64,000 nucleotides of DNA from Rhodococcus sp. 1163. Its GTDB lineage: Bacteria > Actinomycetota > Actinomycetes > Mycobacteriales > Mycobacteriaceae. The DNA lies in the NCBI RefSeq assembly GCF_002091985.1, contig NZ_MKKX01000030.1, positions 1 to 64,000 on the forward strand, in the 5' to 3' direction. Positions 7,976 to 16,003 of this stretch are shown piece by piece (the first letter of the stretch is position 1; every line of letters starts with the position of its first letter). The notes beneath the pieces are model-generated. The model saw only the letters and a program-made list of their open reading frames with translations, did not search any database and was not told where the DNA came from. The translations under genes were made by a program, and so were the position numbers.

Positions 7976-9417
7976 CGATCCACGGACAGAACTACATCGA
8001 CGGTCACTGGGTTCCGGCGAACTCCGGCGCCACATTCGAGCGACGCAACCCCGCCGACCGAGCCGAGGTCATCGGCATCTTCCCGCTATCGGACGCCTCC
8101 GACGTCGACGCAGCCGTGACCTCCCTCGCTCAGGCGGCTCCAGCGTGGGCGGCGACCGCGCCCGAGCGTCGCGCAGCCATTCTCGAGGCCACCGCCGCAC
8201 ACCTGGAGCAGCACGCCGAAACCCTGATCGACGAACTCGTCAGAGAAGAAGGCAAAACGGTGGCCGAGGCGACGATGGAGGTCACCCGTACACCGATGAA
8301 CTTCCGCTACTACGCAGCCGAGGCGCTCCGCACGACCGGCTCCACCTATCCCTCACCAGGGGAGGGGCTGGTGATGACGCTGCGCGAACCCGTCGGGATC
8401 GTCGGGGCGATCACGCCGTGGAACTTCCCACTCAACATCCCCTCCCGCAAGCTGGGGCCCGCCCTCGCCGCCGGCAACGTCGTCCTCTTCAAGCCCTCGG
8501 AGCTGACGCCGTTGATGGGGCAGCGGCTCGTGGAAGCGCTACTCGCCGCTGGGTTGCCGGCCAACGCAATTGCCCTCGTTCAGGGTGACGGCGCAGCAGG
8601 ATCAGCAGTCACCTCAGACGATCGCGTCGACGCCATCACCTTCACCGGCTCCACGCAGGTCGGGCGCATCATCCACGCAGCAGTCGGGCCGTCGCGGCGC
8701 AGTCAGCTGGAAATGGGCGGCAAGAACCCGGTCGTAGTACTGGGTGACGCGGACCTCGACAAGGCTGCCGCACTCATCGTCAAGGGCGCCTTCGGACTTT
8801 CCGGGCAGGCCTGCACCGGCACCAGCCGGGTCCTCGCCGTCGACGCGGTGCACGACGCACTGCTCGACAAAGTGGTCGAACTGGCCGCGAAGATCGTCGT
8901 CGGGCCGGGCATCGACAAGTCCAGCGGCATGGGCGCTCTCGCAAGCGAAGACCAGTACCGCAAGGTACTCGACTACATCCGCATCGGCATCGACGAAGGC
9001 GCCGAACTCATCACCGGCGGCAAGAGCCTCGACGACGGCGGGGCCGGATACTTCGTCGCCCCGACCGTATTCGCCGGTGGCACAGTCGATATGCGCATCG
9101 CGGTCGAGGAAATCTTCGGGCCGGTGTTGCTGTTCATTCGTGCCGACGACTTCGAGCACGCCCTCGAACTCGCCAACGACACCGAATTCGGGCTCAGCTC
9201 CGCGATCGTCACCTCCGACATCGGGCGCGCGCTGGCATTCGCGCGCCGCTCACGCACCGGGCTCATCAAGATCAACCAGCCCACGACCGGCATGAACATG
9301 AACGTTCCGTTCGGCGGCTACAAGGCCTCCAGTACGCAGACGAACAAGGAACAAGCAGGCGAATCCATGATGGCCTTCTACCAATCCGAAAAGACCGTGT
9401 ACCTCGCCGGATCCTGA
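7972..9417 (+). CDS. NAD(P)-dependent aldehyde dehydrogenase
   Basis: 481-residue ALDH-superfamily enzyme that oxidises an aldehyde to an acid. Readable motifs are PWNFPLNIPSRKLGPALAAG, FTGSTQVGR, the general-base glutamate in LEMGGKNPVVVL and the catalytic cysteine in GLSGQACTGTS. Closest by look are semialdehyde dehydrogenases (succinic or 2-oxoglutaric semialdehyde type). The GTG start is inside the stop of the reductase gene, so the two are translationally coupled. It probably handles an aldehyde released by the HDO-dependent step. Confidence 0.92.
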   Translation: MTIHGQNYIDGHWVPANSGATFERRNPADRAEVIGIFPLSDASDVDAAVTSLAQAAPAWAATAPERRAAILEATAAHLEQHAETLIDELVREEGKTVAEATMEVTRTPMNFRYYAAEALRTTGSTYPSPGEGLVMTLREPVGIVGAITPWNFPLNIPSRKLGPALAAGNVVLFKPSELTPLMGQRLVEALLAAGLPANAIALVQGDGAAGSAVTSDDRVDAITFTGSTQVGRIIHAAVGPSRRSQLEMGGKNPVVVLGDADLDKAAALIVKGAFGLSGQACTGTSRVLAVDAVHDALLDKVVELAAKIVVGPGIDKSSGMGALASEDQYRKVLDYIRIGIDEGAELITGGKSLDDGGAGYFVAPTVFAGGTVDMRIAVEEIFGPVLLFIRADDFEHALELANDTEFGLSSAIVTSDIGRALAFARRSRTGLIKINQPTTGMNMNVPFGGYKASSTQTNKEQAGESMMAFYQSEKTVYLAGS

Positions 9418-9447
9418 ACCACCCCACTTACCCGAGAAGAGATCACC

Positions 9448-9804
9448 ATGGAGTTCAACCGAGTAGCCCGCTCCGGACAGGTCACCGAAGGCATCGTCCG
9501 CCGATTCTTCAGTGGTGACCGCGAATTCGCAGTAGCGAGGCTCAACGGCAAGGCCTACGCGACGTCGAACTACTGCACCCATTTGGACTGCTTGCTGTCC
9601 TCGGGCAAACTCGTCGACGACGGCATCGGATGCTCCTGCCACGGAAGCGTATTCGACCTCGAAACCGGTGAACCCGTCAGCCCGCCCGCCACCGAACCGA
9701 TCAAGACCTACCCCGTCGAGGAACGCGACGGCGAAATCTTCGTCGGCGTGGACCCCGATGACCTCGACTCGATTCCGCGTCGACGAGCCAACAGGGGCGT
9801 CTGA
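9448..9804 (+). CDS. Second Rieske-type [2Fe-2S] protein
   Basis: 118-residue Rieske protein. Ligands are C43-x-H45 (YCTHLDCLLSSG) and C62-x2-H65 (GCSCHGSVFDLETG). The extra cysteines C48 and C64 at both loops resemble the disulfide-stabilised Rieske proteins rather than the plainer ferredoxin at 6375. This hints at a different potential or partner. GAGAAGAG lies ahead of the ATG. The stop TGA (9802-9804) is one base before the ATG of the gamma-glutamyltransferase-family gene. Confidence 0.9.
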   Translation: MEFNRVARSGQVTEGIVRRFFSGDREFAVARLNGKAYATSNYCTHLDCLLSSGKLVDDGIGCSCHGSVFDLETGEPVSPPATEPIKTYPVEERDGEIFVGVDPDDLDSIPRRRANRGV

Positions 9805-9805
9805 G

Positions 9806-11398
9806 ATGGGTACGCGTGCCTCGACGCTGTCCACCGACGGCATGGTCTCCTCCTCGCACCCGGCCGCCAGCGTCATCGGAGCCCGCGTACTCGCCGACGG
9901 CGGCAACGCGATAGACGCCACCCTCGCGATGGCCGCGATGACCTGGCTGACCTTGCCAGGCCAGTGCGGTATCGGCGGCGACGCCTTTGCCGTGGTCCGC
10001 GAACCGAACGGGGACGTCTACACCGTCAACGGCAGCGGATTCGGGCCCGACGGCGGCGACGAAAACTTCTACCGGTCCGGCGGGCACAGCAAGATTCCGC
10101 TCGACGGAGCCCTCGGAGTCGCCGTGCCCGGTGCCCCCGCCGCATTGGCAGCGCTGCACCGCCGCGGCGCGAGCCGTTCACTCGCCGAACTGTGGGAACC
10201 CGCCGCGCGAGCAGCAGAAAAGGGACTGCCCTGCTCGGCGAAAACCCGATCCGACGTCACCGAGGCAGTCGACGCCATCGCCAAGGACCCGAGCCTGAGC
10301 ACGGTGTACCTACCAGGCGGTGCCGTCCCGCATGTGGGACAACAACTTCCGCAAGCCGACCTTGCGCGCACCATTCGGAAGATGGCAACCGACCCGGCAT
10401 GGTTCTATACCGGAGCATTCGCCGAACAAGCCGTCGCACTGCTGACGGCCGGCGGAGCACCGTTCAGCGGGGACGAGTGGGTCGCGTCCTCGGAAGCCCT
10501 GGTGGCGCCATCGATCACGATGAACTACGGCGGGGCCGTCGTGCATCAGACACCGCTGCCGACGCCCGGCTGGATGGTCCTACAACAAGCGGCACTGTGC
10601 GATCGCAGTGTCGGATTCGAACCCTGGATGTCGACCACCGCGATCGACCGCATGGCCCGCACCGCACGGATGTCCTTCGAGGATCGATTTGCCCAGTGCG
10701 GCAGTGGAAACGACGCCTGGCGATCCCTGCTGACCGAAGAAGCGGTGACCATCGCTCGCAAGAAGCTGGATGCAGCAGTGCCGACGGCGCGAACGTTCGA
10801 CGTGAACGACGGCGACACCACCTCCACCGTCGTCGTCGATTCCGAGGGGCGTGCCGTCAGTTTCATCCACTCGCTGGCATTCACCTTCGGCGCCAAAATT
10901 TCGGTCCCCGGTACCGGCGTGGTGCTCAACAACCGATTCGGCCGCGGGGCTTACCTGATTCCGCGGCACCCCAATTCCGCCCAGCCGCGCCGGCGACCCC
11001 TGCACACACTGAACGCATGGATCGTCACCGATTCGGAGAAGAACCTGCTGCACGTCGGCAACACCCCCGGTGGGGACGGGCAAGTGCAATGGAACATGCA
11101 GCTGCTTTCGCACCTCATCGATCACGGCCTGGACCCGGCGGAAGCGGTTGCCGCGCCGCGCTTCACCGTCTTCCCCGGCAGCGACTCCGACGTCGTCGGG
11201 CTCGAATCGGAACTGCGTTGCGAGGACCGGATCGATCCCCGCACGTTGGACGAACTCGAACGCCTGGGCCACCGAATCCGCAGACAATCTGCTTGGGGCG
11301 GCGGCGGGAGCGCGCAGGTGATCTCGATGGACAACGACCGCGGGCTGCTCCTCGGTGCCGCCGACCCGCGCCAGGAAGGGATCGCGCTCAGTGCCTGA
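9806..11398 (+). CDS. Gamma-glutamyltransferase-family Ntn hydrolase
   Basis: 530-residue N-terminal-nucleophile hydrolase of the gamma-glutamyltransferase family. The self-cleavage site reads GDTTSTVVVD, so T338 would become the N-terminus and nucleophile of the small subunit. GQCGIGGDAF and GGDGQVQWNMQ are further family motifs. No secretion signal is seen, so it acts in the cytosol, unlike classical GGTs. Family members include gamma-glutamyl hydrolases, cephalosporin acylases and oxamate amidohydrolase (HpxW); an amide-cleaving step in the pathway is the safe reading. ATG at 9806 was chosen because it abuts the previous stop; the open frame runs further upstream. It overlaps the RidA gene by eight bases. 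Confidence 0.88.
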   Translation: MGTRASTLSTDGMVSSSHPAASVIGARVLADGGNAIDATLAMAAMTWLTLPGQCGIGGDAFAVVREPNGDVYTVNGSGFGPDGGDENFYRSGGHSKIPLDGALGVAVPGAPAALAALHRRGASRSLAELWEPAARAAEKGLPCSAKTRSDVTEAVDAIAKDPSLSTVYLPGGAVPHVGQQLPQADLARTIRKMATDPAWFYTGAFAEQAVALLTAGGAPFSGDEWVASSEALVAPSITMNYGGAVVHQTPLPTPGWMVLQQAALCDRSVGFEPWMSTTAIDRMARTARMSFEDRFAQCGSGNDAWRSLLTEEAVTIARKKLDAAVPTARTFDVNDGDTTSTVVVDSEGRAVSFIHSLAFTFGAKISVPGTGVVLNNRFGRGAYLIPRHPNSAQPRRRPLHTLNAWIVTDSEKNLLHVGNTPGGDGQVQWNMQLLSHLIDHGLDPAEAVAAPRFTVFPGSDSDVVGLESELRCEDRIDPRTLDELERLGHRIRRQSAWGGGGSAQVISMDNDRGLLLGAADPRQEGIALSA

Positions 11399-11828
11399 CA
11401 ACCCGATGTTCCCCGCCCCACAGCCACAAGGCCGATACGTCGCCGCGACCGTGCACGACGGCATCGCCTACAGCGCCGGCATGACCCCGCGCGTCAACGG
11501 GGAATTGACCATCACCGGCACCGTCGGGCTGGACGTAAGCGTCGAGCAAGCGCGGACCGCTGCCGCCCTCGCCGCACGCAACGCGGTGCTCGCCATCGAC
11601 GCCGCCATCGACGGGGTCATCATCCGATGCCTGAAGATGACCGTATTCGTCCGCAGTACAATCGAATTCACCCAGCACACCGCCGTCGCCGACGGTGCAT
11701 CAGCAGCCCTGGCGGAGCTGTTCGGAGACGACTACCTCCCGGCCCGCAGCGCCGTCGGAGTCCCGTCGTTGCCCTCCGGATCTCCCGTGGAGATCGAACT
11801 GACCGCAGCAGTGAGCAGAAAGTCCTAA
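11391..11828 (+). CDS. RidA/YjgF-family protein
   Basis: 145-residue RidA-family protein, a small trimeric barrel that hydrolyses reactive enamines and imines to ketones plus ammonia. The family strand YVAATVHDGIAYSAGMTP, the conserved arginine in LPARSAVGVPSLP and the closing VEIELTAAV are visible. The GTG start at 11391 overlaps the previous stop and has AGGAAGGG nine bases upstream; ATG at 11406 is an alternative. Its presence suggests that an imine or enamine arises in the pathway, that is, an amine-containing substrate. Confidence 0.9.
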   Translation: MPDNPMFPAPQPQGRYVAATVHDGIAYSAGMTPRVNGELTITGTVGLDVSVEQARTAAALAARNAVLAIDAAIDGVIIRCLKMTVFVRSTIEFTQHTAVADGASAALAELFGDDYLPARSAVGVPSLPSGSPVEIELTAAVSRKS

Positions 11829-11832
11829 AGTA

Positions 11833-12621
11833 GTGGACTTCCTGTGGGCAGCCCTGGCGAACGACGACACCGAGCAACGAAAGCAGATAGATATGGAATT
11901 GCAGAAGATGCCGTCACGTGTGTCGGGTCTGCGTGTGCCGGTCGGGGGAGATTCGGTCGGGCTGTGGTTGATGTTGGCCCTCACCTTCGTCACCGGTGTC
12001 GTCGACGCGGTCGGCTTCCTCGGACTCGACCGCGTGTTCACCGGGAACATGACGGGCAACATCGTCATCCTCGGCATGGGTATCGCCGGAGCCGACGAGT
12101 TGCCGGTACTCGGACCGGGAGTTGCCCTGGTGGCCTTCGCTGCCGGCGCCTTCCTATCGGGCCTACTGCTCCGAAACACCGCACCCGGTTGGCAACCGCG
12201 CACCACCACGCTGCTCGGCATCGGTGGAGTAGTCCTCGCCGTGTTGGTCGGGGTCTTCCTCGTACTGGGCGAGGACCCGGCCCCGAACGTGAAAGTCGTC
12301 ATCGCAGCGTGCATCGCCACCGTCATGGGCGAACAGGCCGCGGTCGCGCGCCGGTTGGCGATCAAGGACATGACCACAGTCGTCGTCACCTCCACCCTCA
12401 CCTCTCTGGCCGGTGAAACCTTCGTCGTGGGCGGCTGGCGAGCAGTGTGGAATCGACGGTTCGGCGCCATCGTGATCATCTTCCTCGGAGCCGTCGTCGG
12501 CGCCCTCCTGCTACGCGTCCACATCGCGGTGCCGCTGTCGATAGCGGCAGTGCTGACTTTGGCCGTCGCGGCCCTCGGGCATCGGCATCTGCACGCTGCG
12601 CCTGGATCTGCACAGCGCTAA
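11833..12621 (+). CDS. YoaK-type DUF1275 membrane protein
   Basis: 262-residue integral membrane protein of the DUF1275 (YoaK) family, with about six hydrophobic segments between residues 35 and 250. The family marker is FVTGVVDAVGFLGLDRVFTGNMTGNIVILG. Function is unknown; a transporter role is often assumed. It is the last gene of the HDO cluster, four bases after the RidA stop, so it may move the substrate. GTG at 11833 is used; ATG at 11893 would remove 20 poorly conserved residues. It overlaps the stop of the convergent gene at 12618. Confidence 0.82.
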   Translation: MDFLWAALANDDTEQRKQIDMELQKMPSRVSGLRVPVGGDSVGLWLMLALTFVTGVVDAVGFLGLDRVFTGNMTGNIVILGMGIAGADELPVLGPGVALVAFAAGAFLSGLLLRNTAPGWQPRTTTLLGIGGVVLAVLVGVFLVLGEDPAPNVKVVIAACIATVMGEQAAVARRLAIKDMTTVVVTSTLTSLAGETFVVGGWRAVWNRRFGAIVIIFLGAVVGALLLRVHIAVPLSIAAVLTLAVAALGHRHLHAAPGSAQR

Positions 12622-13052
12622 GGGCACAGATCCTGCCGAGTCTCGTTCCAGAACGGGAACAGCTGCGCACGGGTGGCGTCAGGGTGATCGCGTTGGGCCA
12701 GGTCTTCGAATTCCAGGACGGTCGTTCCCGCGGTCCGGGCAACTCCGCACGCCTGCAGACTCAGTTTCGCGGAATCCACGAACCCGATATCGGCGGCGTA
12801 GGGCCCCAATACGCCAGAGTCGACGAAGGATTCGAGTCCTTTACCCCACATGTTGTACTCGGTTTGAAGGTCGAAATCGCACGGCTCCCCGAACAACGAG
12901 CTGCACGTCGTCGGCTGGCCCTGGATCACGAACGATTCATCGGCGAGCGCGGGCGACGTGGTGTCCCGGGCCGACTTGATCACCGCGAACAAGACGATGA
13001 AGATCACCGCGAAAAAGCCGAGGAAAATCAGCACGTTCAGGATGCGTTTCAT
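12618..13052 (-). CDS. Membrane-anchored protein of unknown function
   Basis: 144 residues: one N-terminal membrane segment (about residues 4-24, ILNVLIFLGFFAVIFIVLF) and an extracytoplasmic domain with five cysteines. The C-terminal part (ACGVARTAGTTVLEFEDLA) recalls small secreted actinobacterial proteins of the DUF732 type, but this is a weak likeness. TTG at 13058 is an alternative start. It converges on the DUF1275 gene and lies downstream of the TetR gene on the same strand. Confidence 0.7.
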   Translation of the reverse strand: MKRILNVLIFLGFFAVIFIVLFAVIKSARDTTSPALADESFVIQGQPTTCSSLFGEPCDFDLQTEYNMWGKGLESFVDSGVLGPYAADIGFVDSAKLSLQACGVARTAGTTVLEFEDLAQRDHPDATRAQLFPFWNETRQDLCP

Positions 13053-13135
13053 CTGCAATCACCCGTCCCACCGTGGACATTTCGAGACCGAGTCTTCATC
13101 CTGCCGGATCGGGGCTCTGGCGCGTGTGGCAACGG

Positions 13136-13822
13136 TCAATCGAGCGTTTCGGCGTGCACCCGTGGCCAGTTCTCGGGCCAGTGTCCAGGCTCTGGCACTA
13201 CGGCGAAATATGCGGCGGTGGCCATATCGAGCAGGTTCACGATGAAGCAGTCCAGGTCAAGCCTTCCTGGGGCGTCAGCAGGCATTCTGGTGCGCGCAGC
13301 GAATGCGGCAATGACAAATTTGGTGATCAGCCGAACACGTTCGTCGAGCACATCTGGGGGGATGTCGGGAAGGCTGCGGCGGATCTGGTTCATGGCGCTG
13401 GCGCTCGACGGGATGTAGCGGGATTCGGGCATGCTGCCTGGCTCCTCGTACACGCGGGCCATGATCTGGATGAATCGACGGCCCCGTTCCGAGCTGAGCT
13501 TCTCCGCATAGGGGATGGAGAGGGCGGCGATCGCGTCCCGCACGGCAGCGGGCGAGGACTGATCGCCGCCGCATAGCTGCTGGGTGCATTCGTCTACCCG
13601 CTGCCGGACATCCGCCATATGAGCAGCCACGATCTGCTCGAGCAAACCTTCGCGGGAGCCGAAGTAGTAGTGCACCGCGGAGTCGTTCCGCACGCCCGCG
13701 AGCGCGTTCAGCTCGCGCAGACGCACACCATTGGGACGATTGTCCGCAAACAGGGTTTCGCCCGCCCGCATCAGTCGCTCACGCGCCGAATCGGTCTCGG
13801 CACTCAGTGGAGGGATGCTCAT
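13136..13822 (-). CDS. TetR-family regulator of the P450 cluster
   Basis: 228-residue TetR-family repressor. The N-terminal helix-turn-helix reads RLRELNALAGVRNDSAVHYYFGSREGLLEQI (residues about 33-63); the rest is the ligand-binding half. The ATG at 13822 places the start just beside two palindromes at 13834-13886. The frame continues further upstream but would swallow both operators. It is divergent from the P450 operon and is therefore its likely repressor and its own. Confidence 0.9.
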   Translation of the reverse strand: MSIPPLSAETDSARERLMRAGETLFADNRPNGVRLRELNALAGVRNDSAVHYYFGSREGLLEQIVAAHMADVRQRVDECTQQLCGGDQSSPAAVRDAIAALSIPYAEKLSSERGRRFIQIMARVYEEPGSMPESRYIPSSASAMNQIRRSLPDIPPDVLDERVRLITKFVIAAFAARTRMPADAPGRLDLDCFIVNLLDMATAAYFAVVPEPGHWPENWPRVHAETLD

Positions 13823-13833
13823 GGTTGACAGCC

Positions 13834-13886
13834 TAACGAACTCCGTTACTATGACGTACATCACCCAGTTAACGAAACTCGTTAAC
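13834..13886. promoter_or_regulatory. Two palindromic TetR operators
   Basis: TAACG-AACTC-CGTTA (13834-13848) and GTTAACG-AAACT-CGTTAAC (13868-13886) share the arm pattern TAACG-N5-CGTTA and have centres 36 bp apart. They lie between the divergent TetR and P450 genes. Perfect symmetry and two copies make a TetR-dimer target very likely. Confidence 0.8.
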
Positions 13887-13958
13887 ATATCCGGATTAGT
13901 TCGGGTCGGTGCCTGGTGCGCACTGATCGGTCTACCAATCTGCCCGTGAGGATTCGAT

Positions 13959-15197
13959 ATGAACCTGCCGAAGGGGATCGACGTCACCGATCCCACGCTG
14001 TACGACAACGGGATTCCCCACCAGCTTTTCGCTGAGTTGAGGAACAACCATCCGGTGTGGTGGAACGAGCAACCCAGCGGTATCGGCGGCTTCGAGGACG
14101 AGGGCTACTGGGTTGTCTCCACGCACGCCCTGGTCCAGGAGGTATCCCGGGACAGCGACCTGTACTCCTCATGGGAGAACACCGCCATCGCTCGCTACTC
14201 CGACCATGTTCCACGCGCAGCCATCGATGCCAATCGCGGAATCATGTTGAACATGGATGCGCCGGAGCACACTGCGCTTCGGAAGATCATTGCCCGAGGC
14301 TTCACCCCCCGAGCTGTCGCCAAGCTGCGCGATGCGCTGTCCGCGCGCGCCAACAAGATCGTTGCCGACGCACTGGCCGATGGCACTGGAGAGTTCGTCG
14401 CAGATATCGCGGCCGAGCTTCCGCTGCAAGCGATCACAGAACTCATCGGAATTCCTCAGGAGCAGCGCCACAAGGTCTTCGAATGGTCCAACATTATGAC
14501 CGGCCGCGATGATCCGGACATCATCGGCGATCCCGTCGCCGCGATCGGCCAGGTCATGCAGTACTCGATGGGTCTGGCGGCGGACCGGCGGGAATGCCCG
14601 GCAGAGGACATCGCGACCGCGCTGGTCCGCGCGCAGGACGAGGACGGTGCGCTCACCGACTTGGAATTCGGCTACTTCGTGGTGCTGCTGATGGTCGCCG
14701 GCAGCGAGACCACCCGAAACGCCATCACCCACGGCATGATGGCTTTTCAGGACAACCCCGAGCAGTGGGAGCGGTTCCGCCGCGAGCGGCCCAAGACTGC
14801 CATCGACGAGATCATTCGGTGGTCCAGTCCAGTGTTTTCCTTCCAGCGCACCGCCACCCGGGATACCGAATTGGGTGGGCAGTCCATCGGCAAGGGCGAT
14901 CGCCTACTGATGCTCTATGCCTCGGCCAACTACGACGAGGCCGTTTTCGACAATCCCCACACCTTCGATATCGGCCGCGACCCGAATCCGCACCTGGGTT
15001 TCGGTGGCACCGGCGCGCACTACTGCATCGGGGCAAATCTCGCTCGGATGGAGATCGAGTTGATCTACGACGCTATCGCCGAACAGATGCCGGATATCAG
15101 CGTGATCGGTCCTCCGCGCCGGCTGAACTCCTCGTTCATCAACAGTGTGAAATCGCTGCCGGTGAGCTACGGGAAATGCCCGGTACAGCCGAAATGA
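13959..15197 (+). CDS. Cytochrome P450
   Basis: 412-residue soluble bacterial P450. The haem-binding loop FGGTGAHYCIGANLARME carries the thiolate ligand C356. The I-helix oxygen-binding motif is VAGSETTRN (near 247), and the K-helix E-x-x-R is EIIR. The overall length and the C-terminal RRLNSSFINSVKSLPVSY resemble CYP125/CYP142-like enzymes that hydroxylate steroids and other terpenoids, but this is by eye. It heads an operon with SDR and ALDH genes that could take the new alcohol to the acid. No dedicated ferredoxin lies next to it. Confidence 0.92.
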   Translation: MNLPKGIDVTDPTLYDNGIPHQLFAELRNNHPVWWNEQPSGIGGFEDEGYWVVSTHALVQEVSRDSDLYSSWENTAIARYSDHVPRAAIDANRGIMLNMDAPEHTALRKIIARGFTPRAVAKLRDALSARANKIVADALADGTGEFVADIAAELPLQAITELIGIPQEQRHKVFEWSNIMTGRDDPDIIGDPVAAIGQVMQYSMGLAADRRECPAEDIATALVRAQDEDGALTDLEFGYFVVLLMVAGSETTRNAITHGMMAFQDNPEQWERFRRERPKTAIDEIIRWSSPVFSFQRTATRDTELGGQSIGKGDRLLMLYASANYDEAVFDNPHTFDIGRDPNPHLGFGGTGAHYCIGANLARMEIELIYDAIAEQMPDISVIGPPRRLNSSFINSVKSLPVSYGKCPVQPK

Positions 15198-16003
15198 CCG
15201 CGCCACACGAGCGCACGGCAGTGGTCACCGGCTGTGCAACAGGCATTGGCGCCGCAACCGCGGCAAAGTTGGCCGCGTCGGGGGTACGAGTGATCGGCGT
15301 CGATATCGCCGACGCGGATGCGGCCACGATGCCAGGGGTAGCCACTTTCATCCAGGCCGATCTGTCGACACGAGATGGTGTGCGCGAGGTCGCCGATGCC
15401 ATCGACGAGCCAATCGACATCCTGGTCAACAACGCGGGGGTGGCTGCAACCCGCCCGTGGCGGCAGGTGCTTGCGGTCAACGCACTGGCACCGCGGGATC
15501 TGACGCGGTTGCTGCTACCCAAGTTTCGCGAGTCGGCCGCCGTGGTCACCACGGCATCCCAGGCCGGCTTCGCCTGGCGAACCAACTATGCGAGCGCCAA
15601 AGCATTCCTGGCACAGGAGGATTGGGATCAGGCATACGCCATGTTCGACTCCCACCCGAACATCCAGGACGCCTGCTACCAAATATCGAAGGAAGCCGCA
15701 GTGGTGAACATGCTCGCTACCGCCACCGCGAACCGTGCCACCGGACTGCGGGCCAACACGGTCTCGCCCGGAACGGTTCAAACCCCACTGCTGGCGGATT
15801 TCACCGAAGCAATGGGCGCGGACGCGATTGCCGGTGCCCGGGACTGGTCCGGCCGCCACGCCGATCCGGGCGAGATTGCAGACGCCATCGTCTTCCTGTC
15901 CTCAGCGTCCGCCAGCTGGATCAACGGCGTGGACCTACCCGTCGACGGCGGCTACGGCGCACAGATCTTCACCTTGACGAATCCCCTGGGAGACAACACA
16001 TGA
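15194..16003 (+). CDS. SDR oxidoreductase, 3-alpha-hydroxysteroid/coniferyl-alcohol dehydrogenase-like
   Basis: 269-residue short-chain dehydrogenase. NAD-binding TGCATGIGAATAAKL, NNAG, and the catalytic Y-x3-K (CYQISKEA) are present. Between the catalytic serine (TTASQAG) and the tyrosine there is an extra stretch of about 30 residues, as in 3-alpha-hydroxysteroid dehydrogenase/carbonyl reductase and coniferyl-alcohol dehydrogenases. It would oxidise an alcohol. ATG at 15194 overlaps the P450 stop; ATG at 15176 is also in frame. Its own stop overlaps the next ATG. Confidence 0.9.
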   Translation: MTAPHERTAVVTGCATGIGAATAAKLAASGVRVIGVDIADADAATMPGVATFIQADLSTRDGVREVADAIDEPIDILVNNAGVAATRPWRQVLAVNALAPRDLTRLLLPKFRESAAVVTTASQAGFAWRTNYASAKAFLAQEDWDQAYAMFDSHPNIQDACYQISKEAAVVNMLATATANRATGLRANTVSPGTVQTPLLADFTEAMGADAIAGARDWSGRHADPGEIADAIVFLSSASASWINGVDLPVDGGYGAQIFTLTNPLGDNT

